Positions 52,410 through 61,309 of a DNA stretch of 64,000 nucleotides are shown in pieces. The notes under the pieces are model-generated. The model made no database searches, had not been told where the DNA came from, and was given only the letters and a program-made list of their open reading frames with translations. The position numbers were made by a program, and so were the translations under genes. Origin of the DNA: CAWBLP01 sp963789495 (lineage in GTDB: Bacteria; Pseudomonadota; Alphaproteobacteria; Acetobacterales; Acetobacteraceae); contig CAWBLP010000010.1 of the NCBI GenBank assembly GCA_963789495.1, forward strand, positions 496,001-560,000, written 5' to 3'. Each line of letters opens with the position of its first letter. The stretch's first letter is position 1.

Positions 52410-52432
52410 CTGTGCCTGGACGCGTGGCACAG
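52410..52432. terminator. Stem-loop between convergent genes
   Basis: CTGTGCC (52410-52416) and GGCACAG (52426-52432) pair perfectly around a 9-base loop, between the AraC-type stop and the GT2 stop. No T-run follows, so termination is only inferred from position. Confidence 0.35.
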
Positions 52433-52447
52433 ACCGCGGAGCTCTGC

Positions 52448-53497
52448 TTAGGGTGCCGGATGATCGACCGTCTCGGCGGGAGTGGCCCCCCGCGCCAGGC
52501 GCGGTGAGGCGAGCGTCGTCGTGGTGCCGCCGCGCCGCGCCGGAGCCTGCAACACGCGGTCCACCACGAACAGCGGACGCTGTTTCGCCTCCAGATAGAG
52601 CCGTCCGAGATACTCGCCGAACACGCCCAGCACCATCAGTTGCACCCCGCCGATCAGCAGCACCAGTGTCGCGACGCTGGTCCAGCCTTCGACCACCGAG
52701 CCGAACGCCCAACTGCCGATGGTGTAGAGCAGCCCCAACAACCCGGCCATGCCCAGGGTCAGCCCGGCCACCGACGCCAGGCGAAGCGGCACGATGGAAA
52801 AACTGGTGATGGCATCCAGCGCGAACCGCAGCATGCGCGCCAGCGGATAGCCGGAGTCACCGGCAAAACGCGGGTCGCGGTCGTACAGGAACGGCACCTG
52901 GCGCAGCCCGGTCCAGGCAATCAGACCGCGTATGAAACGATGTTGCTCCGGCATCTGATTGAGTACATCCAGCGTGCGGCGACTCATCAGACGAAAATCC
53001 CCGGTATCCAGCGGGATGTCGATCTCCACCAGACGATGCAGGATGCGATAGAAGCACGCCGCCGTCGCCGTCTTGAATTTCGTTTCACCCGCTCGGCTGC
53101 GCCGTTGGCCGTACACCACGTCCGCGTCGGAGTCCTGCATCACCTGCAACATCGGACCCAGCAGTTCAGGGGGATCCTGCAGATCGGCATCGATCACCAG
53201 GATGCATTCACCGCGGCATTGCTGAAGTCCGGCGGTCAAGGCGATCTGGTGGCCGTAATTGCGCGACATGTTGACGGCAATGACATGCGGATCCTGCTGC
53301 ACGAGTTGCTGCATGACCTGCAACGTCGCATCGCGGGAGCCGTCGTTGACTAGGACGATTTCCCACGGCAACGGCGACGGCCGCGCCACTTCCAGCACCG
53401 CCTCGCACGCCGCCGACAGGCGCTGATGGAACACTGAGAGTCCTGCTTCCTCGTTGAAGCAAGGCGCAACGACCGACAGAAAGACCGGTCGGGTCAT
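52448..53497 (-). CDS. Family 2 glycosyltransferase with two membrane helices (GtrB/ArnC-like)
   Basis: The 349-residue protein has the GT2 core SVVAPCFNEEAGLSVFHQRL, EIVLVNDGSRDAT, then ILVIDADLQDPPELL (metal-binding DxD) and DTGDFRLMSRRTLDVLN. Two C-terminal membrane helices follow (near residues 235-257 and 268-292). This layout is that of undecaprenyl-phosphate glycosyltransferases (GtrB/ArnC). It would load a sugar on the lipid carrier for use by the GT39 enzyme, whose gene overlaps by 4 bases upstream. Sugar identity is unknown. Confidence 0.92.
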   Translation of the reverse strand: MTRPVFLSVVAPCFNEEAGLSVFHQRLSAACEAVLEVARPSPLPWEIVLVNDGSRDATLQVMQQLVQQDPHVIAVNMSRNYGHQIALTAGLQQCRGECILVIDADLQDPPELLGPMLQVMQDSDADVVYGQRRSRAGETKFKTATAACFYRILHRLVEIDIPLDTGDFRLMSRRTLDVLNQMPEQHRFIRGLIAWTGLRQVPFLYDRDPRFAGDSGYPLARMLRFALDAITSFSIVPLRLASVAGLTLGMAGLLGLLYTIGSWAFGSVVEGWTSVATLVLLIGGVQLMVLGVFGEYLGRLYLEAKQRPLFVVDRVLQAPARRGGTTTTLASPRLARGATPAETVDHPAP

Positions 53498-55092
53498 GGC
53501 TCGCCCTCCGTTGCTGACATCGAACGGCGGGCAATCACCTGGCCGAACAGGCAGGCCTCATTGCTCTGTCGCACCTGCAGCCGATAGCGACTGATGAGCC
53601 AGGCGCGCAATTCGCGATCGCAGCTGGCGACATCCGTGCCGCTGGCCAGTGCATGCCCGGGCCGATCGCGCACGACGTCAAAGCCGTGGCGCGCTTCCAA
53701 CGCGGCGTAGAATTCCAGCATCGGATTGTAGGCGACAAAATGCTGATGGTTGGGCAGCCCCTCATCGATCACCGTCACCGCACGCGCGGCGTGTTCCCGG
53801 CGCAGGTGATCGAGAAAACCTCCATACCAGAACTGGGCATTCTCCGGCCGCTGCAAGCCCCGCAGGGTCCACACCTGGTTGCGCCAAACCGATACGCCGG
53901 ATGCCGCCAGCAGCAGCACCGACAGTGCCGCGCCGGCTACGATGGCAGGCTGGACCCTGCGCGCCGAACGAGGCCTGTTGGCCACGAGGCGGGCCAGGCC
54001 ATCGGCGGTTCCGAGGGCGGCGGCAATGCTCAGCAGCGGCACGATCGGCGCCGCATACCAGTAGAGCTTGGTCTTCGCCGCGGTGATGACGACAAGCAAT
54101 ACCGCGGCGGTAACCAGGCACAGCCGCACGGCGGAACGCTGGTGCGGATCGCGCCCGCGCCATGGCAACACGGCCAGCGGCAGCAGAAGCAGCCCCGGCT
54201 CGAAGCGCCGCGCCAGGTCCTTCACGTAGAACAGCGCGCCGCCGTGATTCTGTTCCTTCACGGCTGCAAAACGACCACCCAGCTCGTTCAGCCACACGGC
54301 GTGCAGATAGCCCGGGTCGTACAACTCGCGCGACAGGTAATAGCCGAGGCCGACGGCGAGTGTGCCCAGCACCAGCAGCCAGACCCGGACGTCACGGAGC
54401 AGCGTCGGCAGGCGCCCGCTGAGCAGGGCGAACAGCAACAGGCCAGGCAGTTGCAGCACGCCGGCAATGCCCTTGGTCAGCACTGCACCGATGACGCAAA
54501 GCGCGCAGAGCAGCAAGGGCCGCATGCGCACCGGGCCGGGCATTTCGATGGCAAACCAGAACGTCACCGCCTGGCCCAGCAGGAAACAGCAGAGCAGCGA
54601 ATCATAGTCACCGGAGCGCGCGACATGCGGACCGAGGAACAGGCTGGAGGTGAGGATCAGCAACCCGCAGATCGGAGCGGCGAGCCGGTGCGCGGCGACG
54701 CGCCGGCAGAACCACCACGCCAGCCCTATCGTCACGGCGGCGGCCAGCATCGATGGCAGGCGCAAGGCCAGCAGCGCAGGCAGGCCGGATCGCAACAGCG
54801 CAGCAACCATCCAGATGAGCAATGGCGGTTTGGTGTTCCAGTGATCCGGCGCGCCGGCGTAGGGCGGCACCAGCCAATGACCGGATGTTGCCATACCCAA
54901 GGCGTTCATCGCGTTGCGGCTTTCATCCACCAGCAGCAGCGGCAGCCGGTCGTATGGCAAAACGAGCGCGGCAAACAATACCGCCAGACACGTAAGGCCA
55001 ACCCAGTCGATGCGGGTCAGTGGCGTTGCAGATGGGTAAGTTGCAGGGCCGCAGCGAACGCGCGGGTCGACGCACGGCTGGCCGGAGGTCAT
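53494..55092 (-). CDS. Family 39/ArnT-like membrane glycosyltransferase
   Basis: This 532-residue protein has about 11 membrane helices and a periplasmic C-terminal part. The early loop motif LLLVDESRNAMNALGM contains the acidic residues expected at the active site, then NTKPPLLIWMVAAL and SGDYDSLLCCFLLGQ. It resembles ArnT/PMT-type enzymes that take a sugar from undecaprenyl phosphate and place it on lipid A or a protein. It overlaps the GT2 gene by 4 bases, so donor synthesis and transfer are coupled. The acceptor is not shown. Confidence 0.9.
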   Translation of the reverse strand: MTSGQPCVDPRVRCGPATYPSATPLTRIDWVGLTCLAVLFAALVLPYDRLPLLLVDESRNAMNALGMATSGHWLVPPYAGAPDHWNTKPPLLIWMVAALLRSGLPALLALRLPSMLAAAVTIGLAWWFCRRVAAHRLAAPICGLLILTSSLFLGPHVARSGDYDSLLCCFLLGQAVTFWFAIEMPGPVRMRPLLLCALCVIGAVLTKGIAGVLQLPGLLLFALLSGRLPTLLRDVRVWLLVLGTLAVGLGYYLSRELYDPGYLHAVWLNELGGRFAAVKEQNHGGALFYVKDLARRFEPGLLLLPLAVLPWRGRDPHQRSAVRLCLVTAAVLLVVITAAKTKLYWYAAPIVPLLSIAAALGTADGLARLVANRPRSARRVQPAIVAGAALSVLLLAASGVSVWRNQVWTLRGLQRPENAQFWYGGFLDHLRREHAARAVTVIDEGLPNHQHFVAYNPMLEFYAALEARHGFDVVRDRPGHALASGTDVASCDRELRAWLISRYRLQVRQSNEACLFGQVIARRSMSATEGEP

Positions 55093-55611
55093 TCAGGCAT
55101 CGCCATAGCAATGGAAAACTCCCTGATGAATCCGTGCGACGCGAGACGCATCAACGGGATTTCGTCCGGTCACGACGACCGGCCTGGAGGGTCTCACCGA
55201 GTTGCATCATCAGCATCTGTTTGCGCTGAACATCCCGCTGCTCCGACTGGGAGCGGGCAGTTTCACGCGCCAGCTGCCTGCGACGGGACAGCAGGAGGGG
55301 CCAGCCAAGGAGCAGACGAGGCAGTTTCATCCCTCGCACAACGTTGAGGTTCCCGGTTGGCTGCGTGGTCTCGGGCTTGTGATCATCAGGCTGGCCTGTG
55401 CCACGCATGGCCTAAGGCGGTCATGGCATCGACCCCCGGCGAGACGGAGGCTGCGGCGGGGAACGGCCGGCGGCGACCGTTGCGTAGGGAACAAGTTTCT
55501 GACTAGCCTGTCATCAGGCGCGGGACACTTCCCGCGCGCCGTGACGCGCCGTGCAGTTCCGTTCGGGCGCTGGATCGGGCGGCCCAGCGCCGCGTAACGG
55601 GAGAAGAAACG
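55093..55611. other. 519-bp gap between the GT39 gene and the first binding-protein gene
   Basis: The gap should hold the promoters of two divergent transcription units. A weak minus-strand frame at 55330-55151 would give a 59-residue basic peptide (MKLPRLLLGWPLLLSRRRQL...), but its ribosome site (GAGG) is too close to the ATG to be convincing. GGGAGAAGAAACG precedes the ATG of the binding protein at 55612. No repeat A, B or C copy is present. Confidence 0.5.
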
Positions 55612-56952
55612 ATGACGAAGAGAAACGTATCGCGCCGCAGCGCATTGAAACTTGGAGCCGCCACCGCGGCGCTGCCTTTGGTGCATATCCGGCCCGGACG
55701 CGCGGCCGGCAAGGTTGCAATCGCATTCTGGGACCATTGGGTGCCCGCCGGCAACGACGTGATGCGCAAGCAGTGCGAGGCATTCGGCAAGGCGCACCAG
55801 GTGGAGGTGCAGGCCGACTTCATCACCTCGATCGGCAGCAAGAACATTCTGACCATCGCCGCCGAGGCGCAGGCGAAGACCGGCCATGACGTGCAGATGT
55901 TCCCGAACTGGGAAGTTCTGAACCACTCCGAGATGCTGGAGCCGATCGACGATGTGATGCAGCGGCTGAGCGCCAAATATGGCGAGGTCAGCCATGCAGC
56001 CGAATACCTGTCGAAGGTGAAGGGCAAGTGGGTCGCTATTCCCACCAGCTCCGGCTCGCAGAACAAGCCGCCCTGCGCGCGGATCAGCGTGATGAAGAAA
56101 GAGGCCGGGCTCGATATCACGAAGATGTATCCGGTGTCCGACACGGCAACGCCCGAGGCCGAGAACTGGACCTACGACACGTTCCTGAAAGCGGCCGAGG
56201 CGTGCCACAAGGCCGGCATGCCGTTCGGCATCGGGCTTAGCCCCACTGCCGACTGCGTGGATTTCGCCGGTGCGCTGTTCTCGGCGTTCGGTGCGGATCT
56301 GGTGGACGGCAAGGGCAATGTCACCGCGGACTCCGATGCGGTGCGGCAGGTGTTGGACTATAGCGAGAAGCTGGTGAAGTTCCTGCCGCCCGATGCGGTG
56401 AGTTATGACGATGCGTCGAACAACCGCGCGCTGATTTCCGGCAAGAGTGCGCTGATCTGCAATCCGCCCTCGGCCTGGGCGGTGGCCAAGCGGGACGCGC
56501 CGCAGATCGCCGCCGATTGCTGGACGTTCACCGCGCCGAAAGGGCCGAAGGGCCGTTTCGTGCCGTCGGCCTTCTTCTTTTGGGGCGTCTGGCAGTTTAG
56601 CCAAAACAAGTCCGCGGCGAAGGAGCTGATCGAATACCTGTCCCAGCGTGAGCAGGTGCAGGAGCGCTGCAACGTCGTCGATGGCTACGACATTCCGCCG
56701 TTCCAGAGCATGACCGACTTCGATATCTGGAAGACCGTCGAGCCGCCGAAGGGCACCGTGTACAACTACCCGATCCGCAAGAGCCACAATGCCACGGCGA
56801 ATGTGGCCGGATCGTCGGCACCGCCGGAGGTCGCGGTGCAGATGTATAACCGCGGCACCGGGTCCACGATGCTGGCGAAGCTGCAGAGCGGGCAGTCGAT
56901 CAAACAGGTGGTGGCCTGGGCGAAGGACGAGCTGGAAGGGTTCGTTCGCTAA
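55612..56952 (+). CDS. Tat-exported ABC sugar-type binding protein, paralogue 1
   Basis: The 446-residue periplasmic protein has a twin-arginine signal (NVSRRSALKLGAATAALPLV) and a family 1 solute-binding fold: VAIAFWDHWVPAGNDVMRKQ, EVQADFITSIGSKNILTIAA, EPIDDVMQRL, YDDASNNRALISGKSALICN and PPSAWAVAKRDAPQIAADCW. It should bind a carbohydrate or polyol for the ABC importer whose permeases begin at 62726. Three more paralogues follow. The ATG is preceded by GGGAGAAG. A stem-loop after the stop may separate its message from the rest. Confidence 0.92.
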   Translation: MTKRNVSRRSALKLGAATAALPLVHIRPGRAAGKVAIAFWDHWVPAGNDVMRKQCEAFGKAHQVEVQADFITSIGSKNILTIAAEAQAKTGHDVQMFPNWEVLNHSEMLEPIDDVMQRLSAKYGEVSHAAEYLSKVKGKWVAIPTSSGSQNKPPCARISVMKKEAGLDITKMYPVSDTATPEAENWTYDTFLKAAEACHKAGMPFGIGLSPTADCVDFAGALFSAFGADLVDGKGNVTADSDAVRQVLDYSEKLVKFLPPDAVSYDDASNNRALISGKSALICNPPSAWAVAKRDAPQIAADCWTFTAPKGPKGRFVPSAFFFWGVWQFSQNKSAAKELIEYLSQREQVQERCNVVDGYDIPPFQSMTDFDIWKTVEPPKGTVYNYPIRKSHNATANVAGSSAPPEVAVQMYNRGTGSTMLAKLQSGQSIKQVVAWAKDELEGFVR

Positions 56953-57835
56953 AACCCTGGCTGAGCGGATCGCCGCATGGGGCATGGCCGGACCCTTCTT
57001 GGGTTCGGCCATTGTTTCATCCGCAGCCTGCTATCTGGCACCATCAGGTCGTTGCCGAGGTTTCGTTGCCAATGTTACAATCAAGCAGCCATAGGTGGCG
57101 GGCTGCGCCGGCATGAAATCTCCGTGATCTCGGGCTGACGCAGCCCAACCATCCCGACTCCACCCGGTTGCGCGGGCGTCGGCCCAGGACGTCGCTCCCA
57201 GCCATCGCCGTCGCCTGGCCGAACGCGGCGTGTTCGGCCGCCGAGTAGGCGCCGGCCCGGTGGGTGCTCCAGCGGCAGGGGCTCAAATTTGCGCGGTCGG
57301 GGCCGAATCCAATGGTTTTCACGCGGGCACCCAGCCGGCCGAACCGCCGTGCCGTTAGGCGTTGCGCTTTCGCGATTTTTTTCCGACACTCCGGCAAATG
57401 GCCGCAGCAGCGCCGCCTCATTGTGCGGTCTTGCCTGGCACAGGCGACAGGTGGATACAACCGCCAGTTTATAGCAGGGAGTTTTTTTGAGGCCGGCCGA
57501 AACCGGCAGTTGAATCGCTAAGTGGAGACGCCCGAAGCGCACGGGTGTGATGCTGCCGATCCAGGATTGCCGCAGCGCGGACCTTGCGGATCGGACATGC
57601 GGGCGTCGCCGGACGATCTGATCGGGACGAGGGCTCAAGGCGCGTATTCTTGCCCTGTGAGCGATCACCTCTCCAGATCCCGCCGGATGGTCAATCCGGC
57701 TCAATGAGACCGGGTGCCGGGACACGGCGCACCGGTCTGCCGGCGTAACAGACGGGCCGTAACCGTCGAACGACAAGACACGTCATTCACGTCGTGGCGT
57801 CTCGTGAGAGGCGTCGAAGGGAGAGTGTGAACGTA
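56953..57835. other. 883-bp gap between binding-protein paralogues 1 and 2
   Basis: No convincing gene is seen. The first 60 bases hold a terminator-like hairpin. The rest has no strong repeat, although AT-rich runs (GCGATTTTTTTCC near 57375, GGGAGTTTTTTTGAGG near 57478) stand out in the GC-rich setting and may mark a promoter region for paralogue 2. GGGAGAG is 11 bases before the next ATG. Confidence 0.5.
56984..57012 (+). terminator. Terminator-like hairpin after binding-protein paralogue 1
   Basis: ATGGCCGGACCC (56984-56995) pairs with GGGTTCGGCCAT (57001-57012), with one G-T pair and a 5-base loop; TGTTTC follows. Confidence 0.6.
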
Positions 57836-59182
57836 ATGCCGACGACGAAGAGAATATCGCGCCGCAATGCCCTCAAGCTGGGCGCGGCTACGACCGTCTT
57901 GCCGCTGGTCCACATTCGTACTGCGGGTGCGGCCGGAAAGATCAATATTGGATTCTGGGACCATTGGGTGCCTGGCGCCAACGATGTTATGCAGAAGCAG
58001 GTCGATGCCTGGGCTGCGAAGAACAAGGTCGAAGTGCAGGCCGACTTCATCGCCAGTTCCGGCAACAAGTTGCAGCTGACCGGCGTCGCCGAAGCGCAGG
58101 CCAAGACGGGGCACGACGTGCTCGCGTTCTTCAACTGGGATGTTTACAACGTCGCCGATTCGCTCGAGCCGATGGACGATGTCATGGAGCGGCTGGTGGC
58201 GAAGAACGGTGCGGTCAGCGAGACCTGCGCCTATCTCGCCAAGGCGAAGGGCCATTGGGTGGCGGTTCCCACGAGTTCCGGCACGCAGACCAAGCCGCCC
58301 TGTGCGCGCATCAGCTGGTTCAAGAAGAACGGACTGGACCTGCAGGCTATGTATCCGGCCAAGCCCGGCCACAACCAGATGCAGGACGAGTGGACCTACG
58401 ACGCGTTCCTGAAATACGCCGAGCTGGCCGCCAAGGACAGCATGACCTTTGGCCTGGGCATGGGCGGCGGCGGCAACACCGATGCGACCGACATGCACGG
58501 TGCGCTGTTCAAGGCCTTCGGTGCGACCCTGGTCGATGCCGACGGCAACATGAAGCTGAAGTCCGACGAAATGCACGCGGCGCTGGAATATGCGCAGAAG
58601 CTGGCGAAGTTCTATCCGGCGGATGCGGTCAGCTTTGACGACGCGTCCAATAACCGGGCATTGATCTCCGGCAAGAGTGCACTGATCTGCAATCCTCCCT
58701 CCGCCTGGGCGGTGGCGAAGCGGGATGCACCGCAAGTCGCTGCGGATTGCTGGACCTTTGCCGCACCGGCCGGGCCGAAGGGCCGCTTCGTGCCGACGCT
58801 GAGCTACTTCTGGGGCGTCTACAAGTTCGGCCAGAACAAGGCGGCGTCCAAGGAACTCGTCGAGTATCTGATGCAGCCGGAGCAGGTGGAGCAGCGTTGC
58901 GTCGCCAGCTCGGGTTACGACCTTCCGCCCTATGCCGGGCTGCTGGACTTCAACGTGTGGGCCGAGGTGGAACCGCCGAAGGGGACGGTCTATAACTACC
59001 CGATGCGGCCCTGGCATAATGCCAAGCCGAGCCTGACAGCTGCTGAGGCAACGCCAGAAGTCGCTGTGCAGATTTACAACCGTGCGATCCATAACCAGAT
59101 GATGGCGCGGTTGAAGCAGGGGGATAAGATCCCGCAGGTTCTCGCCTGGGCACAGGACGAGATCGAAGGGTTCATGCGCTGA
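57836..59182 (+). CDS. Tat-exported ABC sugar-type binding protein, paralogue 2
   Basis: This 448-residue paralogue carries RISRRNALKLGAATTVLPLV as twin-arginine signal, INIGFWDHWVPGANDVMQKQ, EPMDDVMERLVAKNGAVSET, FDDASNNRALISGKSALICN and EVEPPKGTVYNYPMRPWHNA. It is closest by eye to paralogue 3 (shared SWFKKNGLDLQAMYPAKPGH type block, and a similar signal). It lacks its own permease. Its start ATG 57836 is the first after a GGGAGAG site. Ligand specificity is unknown. Confidence 0.92.
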   Translation: MPTTKRISRRNALKLGAATTVLPLVHIRTAGAAGKINIGFWDHWVPGANDVMQKQVDAWAAKNKVEVQADFIASSGNKLQLTGVAEAQAKTGHDVLAFFNWDVYNVADSLEPMDDVMERLVAKNGAVSETCAYLAKAKGHWVAVPTSSGTQTKPPCARISWFKKNGLDLQAMYPAKPGHNQMQDEWTYDAFLKYAELAAKDSMTFGLGMGGGGNTDATDMHGALFKAFGATLVDADGNMKLKSDEMHAALEYAQKLAKFYPADAVSFDDASNNRALISGKSALICNPPSAWAVAKRDAPQVAADCWTFAAPAGPKGRFVPTLSYFWGVYKFGQNKAASKELVEYLMQPEQVEQRCVASSGYDLPPYAGLLDFNVWAEVEPPKGTVYNYPMRPWHNAKPSLTAAEATPEVAVQIYNRAIHNQMMARLKQGDKIPQVLAWAQDEIEGFMR

Positions 59183-59210
59183 GGCGGCGCAAGAGCTGAT
59201 CGGCGAGGCG

Positions 59211-59238
59211 GGGCCGGTGCGGCTTTTTGCGCCGGCCC
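59211..59238 (+). terminator. Stem-loop after binding-protein paralogue 2
   Basis: GGGCCGGTGC (59211-59220) and GCGCCGGCCC (59229-59238) pair at 9 of 10 positions; the T run lies in the loop, not after the stem, so it may stabilise the transcript end rather than terminate it. Confidence 0.45.
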
Positions 59239-59416
59239 GTCGCACCCCGCCGAATCCCGGTCGGGCGAACAACTCCGGCCGCAACATGGCAAGTCCTCGC
59301 GGATCTTGGTCCGCGAGGGACTCGTCGTTGATGACAAGGCAGATCGTAACTGCCGATTCACAAGGTGAGGTCAATACGTCGCGGCCCAAAGTGGCCGCAG
59401 CAAGGAGAGCACGTAC

Positions 59417-60760
59417 ATGAGAGACAAGAAGGTATCTCGCCGCTCCGCCCTGAAGTTGGGTGCGGCTGCAGCGGCATTGCCGCTGGTGCATATCCGCACC
59501 GCGGGCGCAGCCGGGAAGGTATCGATAGGTTTCTGGGATCATTGGGTGCCCGGCGGCAACGCCGTGATGCAGAAGCAGGTCGACGCCTGGGCTGAGAAAA
59601 ACAAGGTCGAGGTCAACGCCGACTTCATCACCGGCAATGGCGGCAAGCTGGTGACGACCGGTGTGGCGGAATCCCAGGCCCAGACCGGGCACGACGTCTA
59701 CACGTTCTACAACTGGGACGTGTACAACATCCATGACTCGCTGCTGCCGATGGATGACGTCATGCAGCGGCTGGAGGCAACGAACGGCGCCGCCAACGAT
59801 ACGGCCGCCTATCTGGGCAAGGTGAAGGGACACTGGACTGCGGTCCCCACCAGCTCCGGCACGCAGACCAAGCCGCCTTGCGCACGCATCAGCTGGTTCA
59901 AGAAAAACGGTCTGGACGTGCAGGCGATGTATCCGGCCAAGCCCGGCCACAACAAGATGCAGGATGAGTGGACCTACGATGCGTTCCTGAAATACGCGGA
60001 ACTGGCTGCCAAGGACGGCATGACCTTCGGTCTGGGGTTGGGCAGCAACAACAACACCGACGCGATCGATCAGGTCGGCGCGATGTTCCATGCCTTCGGC
60101 GCGAAGCTGATCGGCGCCGACAACAAGCTGTTTTTTGACTCGCCGGAGCTCATGCAGTGTCTGGAGTTCTCGCAGAAGTTCGTCAAGTTTTTGCCGAAGG
60201 ACGCGGTCAGCTTCGACGACGCCTCCAACAACCGGGCCTTGATCTCCGGCAAGAGCGCGCTGATCTGCAATCCGCCCTCCGCCTGGGCGGTGGCCAAGCG
60301 GGATGCACCGGAGGTAGCGGCCGATTGCTGGACCTTCACCGCGCCGGCCGGTCCGAAGGGGCGTTTCGTGCCGACTGCAACCTTTTTCTGGGGCGTCTGG
60401 AAGTTCAGCCAGAATCAGCAGGCCGGCAAGGAACTGATCGAATACCTGATGCAGCCGGCGCAGATCGAGGAACGCGACAATCACGTTGCCGGGTACGACA
60501 TCCCGCCCTACGAGAAGCTGAACGACTTCAAGATCTGGGCCGAGGTCGAGCCGCCGACGGGCACGGTGTACAACTACCCGATCCGGCCCTGGCACAATGC
60601 CAAGCCCAGCCTGACCGCGTCCGAGGCGGAGCCGGATATTGCAGTGCAGGTCTACAATCGCGCCGTGCATAACCAGATGCTGGCGCGACTGAAGGAAGGC
60701 CAGTCGATCAAGCAGGTGATTGCCTGGGCGAAGGACGAAGTCGAAGGCTATATGCGTTGA
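59417..60760 (+). CDS. Tat-exported ABC sugar-type binding protein, paralogue 3
   Basis: The 447-residue paralogue has KVSRRSALKLGAAAAALPLV as twin-arginine signal, VSIGFWDHWVPGGNAVMQKQ, PMDDVMQRLEATNGAANDTA, FDDASNNRALISGKSALICN and EVEPPTGTVYNYPIRPWHNA. The gap to paralogue 2 is 234 bp and contains a stem-loop. GGAGAG precedes the ATG by 9 bases. Differences between paralogues lie mainly in the middle (near residues 185-245), where ligand contacts are expected; this suggests diverged specificity. Confidence 0.92.
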   Translation: MRDKKVSRRSALKLGAAAAALPLVHIRTAGAAGKVSIGFWDHWVPGGNAVMQKQVDAWAEKNKVEVNADFITGNGGKLVTTGVAESQAQTGHDVYTFYNWDVYNIHDSLLPMDDVMQRLEATNGAANDTAAYLGKVKGHWTAVPTSSGTQTKPPCARISWFKKNGLDVQAMYPAKPGHNKMQDEWTYDAFLKYAELAAKDGMTFGLGLGSNNNTDAIDQVGAMFHAFGAKLIGADNKLFFDSPELMQCLEFSQKFVKFLPKDAVSFDDASNNRALISGKSALICNPPSAWAVAKRDAPEVAADCWTFTAPAGPKGRFVPTATFFWGVWKFSQNQQAGKELIEYLMQPAQIEERDNHVAGYDIPPYEKLNDFKIWAEVEPPTGTVYNYPIRPWHNAKPSLTASEAEPDIAVQVYNRAVHNQMLARLKEGQSIKQVIAWAKDEVEGYMR

Positions 60761-60766
60761 GACTGA

Positions 60767-60809
60767 GGCGCCGCGCTCGCTGGCTGGATAGTCGGCGTTG
60801 CGCGGCGCC
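60767..60809 (+). terminator. Stem-loop after binding-protein paralogue 3
   Basis: GGCGCCGCGC (60767-60776) and GCGCGGCGCC (60800-60809) pair perfectly over 10 bp with a 23-base loop, beginning 6 bases after the stop. Confidence 0.5.
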
Positions 60810-61058
60810 GCAGCATTGGTTAGCGTTATCGCTCGTCAAAAAATACCGGACCGGATGATAATGAGCGCGCCAGCGCCGAATGATCAGAGTTGGTTCGGCT
60901 GGAGCGGCCATAAGGCTGCCGTGCAGGGTTAGGCGATTAGGGTCCGGCCGAATAGCGGCCTGGTCTGGAGGTGCGTCAGTGGTACCGGGATTGCGGGGAG
61001 TCATGCATCTGCGCTTGCCGCAACCGTCATTCGGCGGCGCTGACCGATTGTCTCTGAT

Positions 61059-61133
61059 CACCTCGTCTCCGGTCACATCATCTCCGGTCGCCTCGTCTCC
61101 GGGCGGCCCGTCGCCGGTCGCCTTGTCTCCGAC
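61059..61133. repeat. 15-bp tandem repeat, five imperfect units
   Basis: Five consecutive 15-bp units share the consensus CGCCTCGTCTCCGGT (for example 61059-61073 and 61074-61088), with one to four differences each. The repeat lies in the leader of binding-protein paralogue 4, about 175 bp before its GTG. Confidence 0.8.
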
Positions 61134-61309
61134 CGCGTGGCCTGTTCCGGAAGCCACCATTTACAAACCGTCCGCTGGACGGCACCACAGCAAGGCAGTC
61201 CGCATGGCTGCGGCGGTGGTGCTGCCTGGTTTGCCGGGTCGGTGCACCGTCCCTGCAAACCCGACGGCTCGCCTCTCAGTCCAGGCGGGTCGTAGTAAAG
61301 GACGGTTAC

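Larger units (their letters stand above)
60761..61309. other. 549-bp gap between binding-protein paralogues 3 and 4
   Basis: The gap holds a strong stem-loop directly after paralogue 3, a 15-bp tandem repeat at 61059-61133, and no convincing gene. A minus-strand frame of 150 codons here contains TGDE-like repeats only because of the tandem repeat and overlaps paralogue 3, so it was not called. Confidence 0.5.

Noticed and set aside
55151..55330. Small basic protein upstream of the GT39 gene
   Set aside because: Short frame, ribosome site too close to the start codon, and no homologous family recalled; mentioned only as a possibility in the gap entry.
57701..60670. Very long minus-strand open frame (about 989 codons) opposite binding-protein paralogues 2 and 3
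   Set aside because: It mirrors two strong plus-strand genes in a high-GC genome; its repeated sections only reflect the paralogy of the sense genes, and no domain is seen.
60708..61160. Minus-strand frame with TGDE-like peptide repeats
   Set aside because: The repeats come from the 15-bp tandem repeat; the frame overlaps paralogue 3 and has no clear ribosome site or family.
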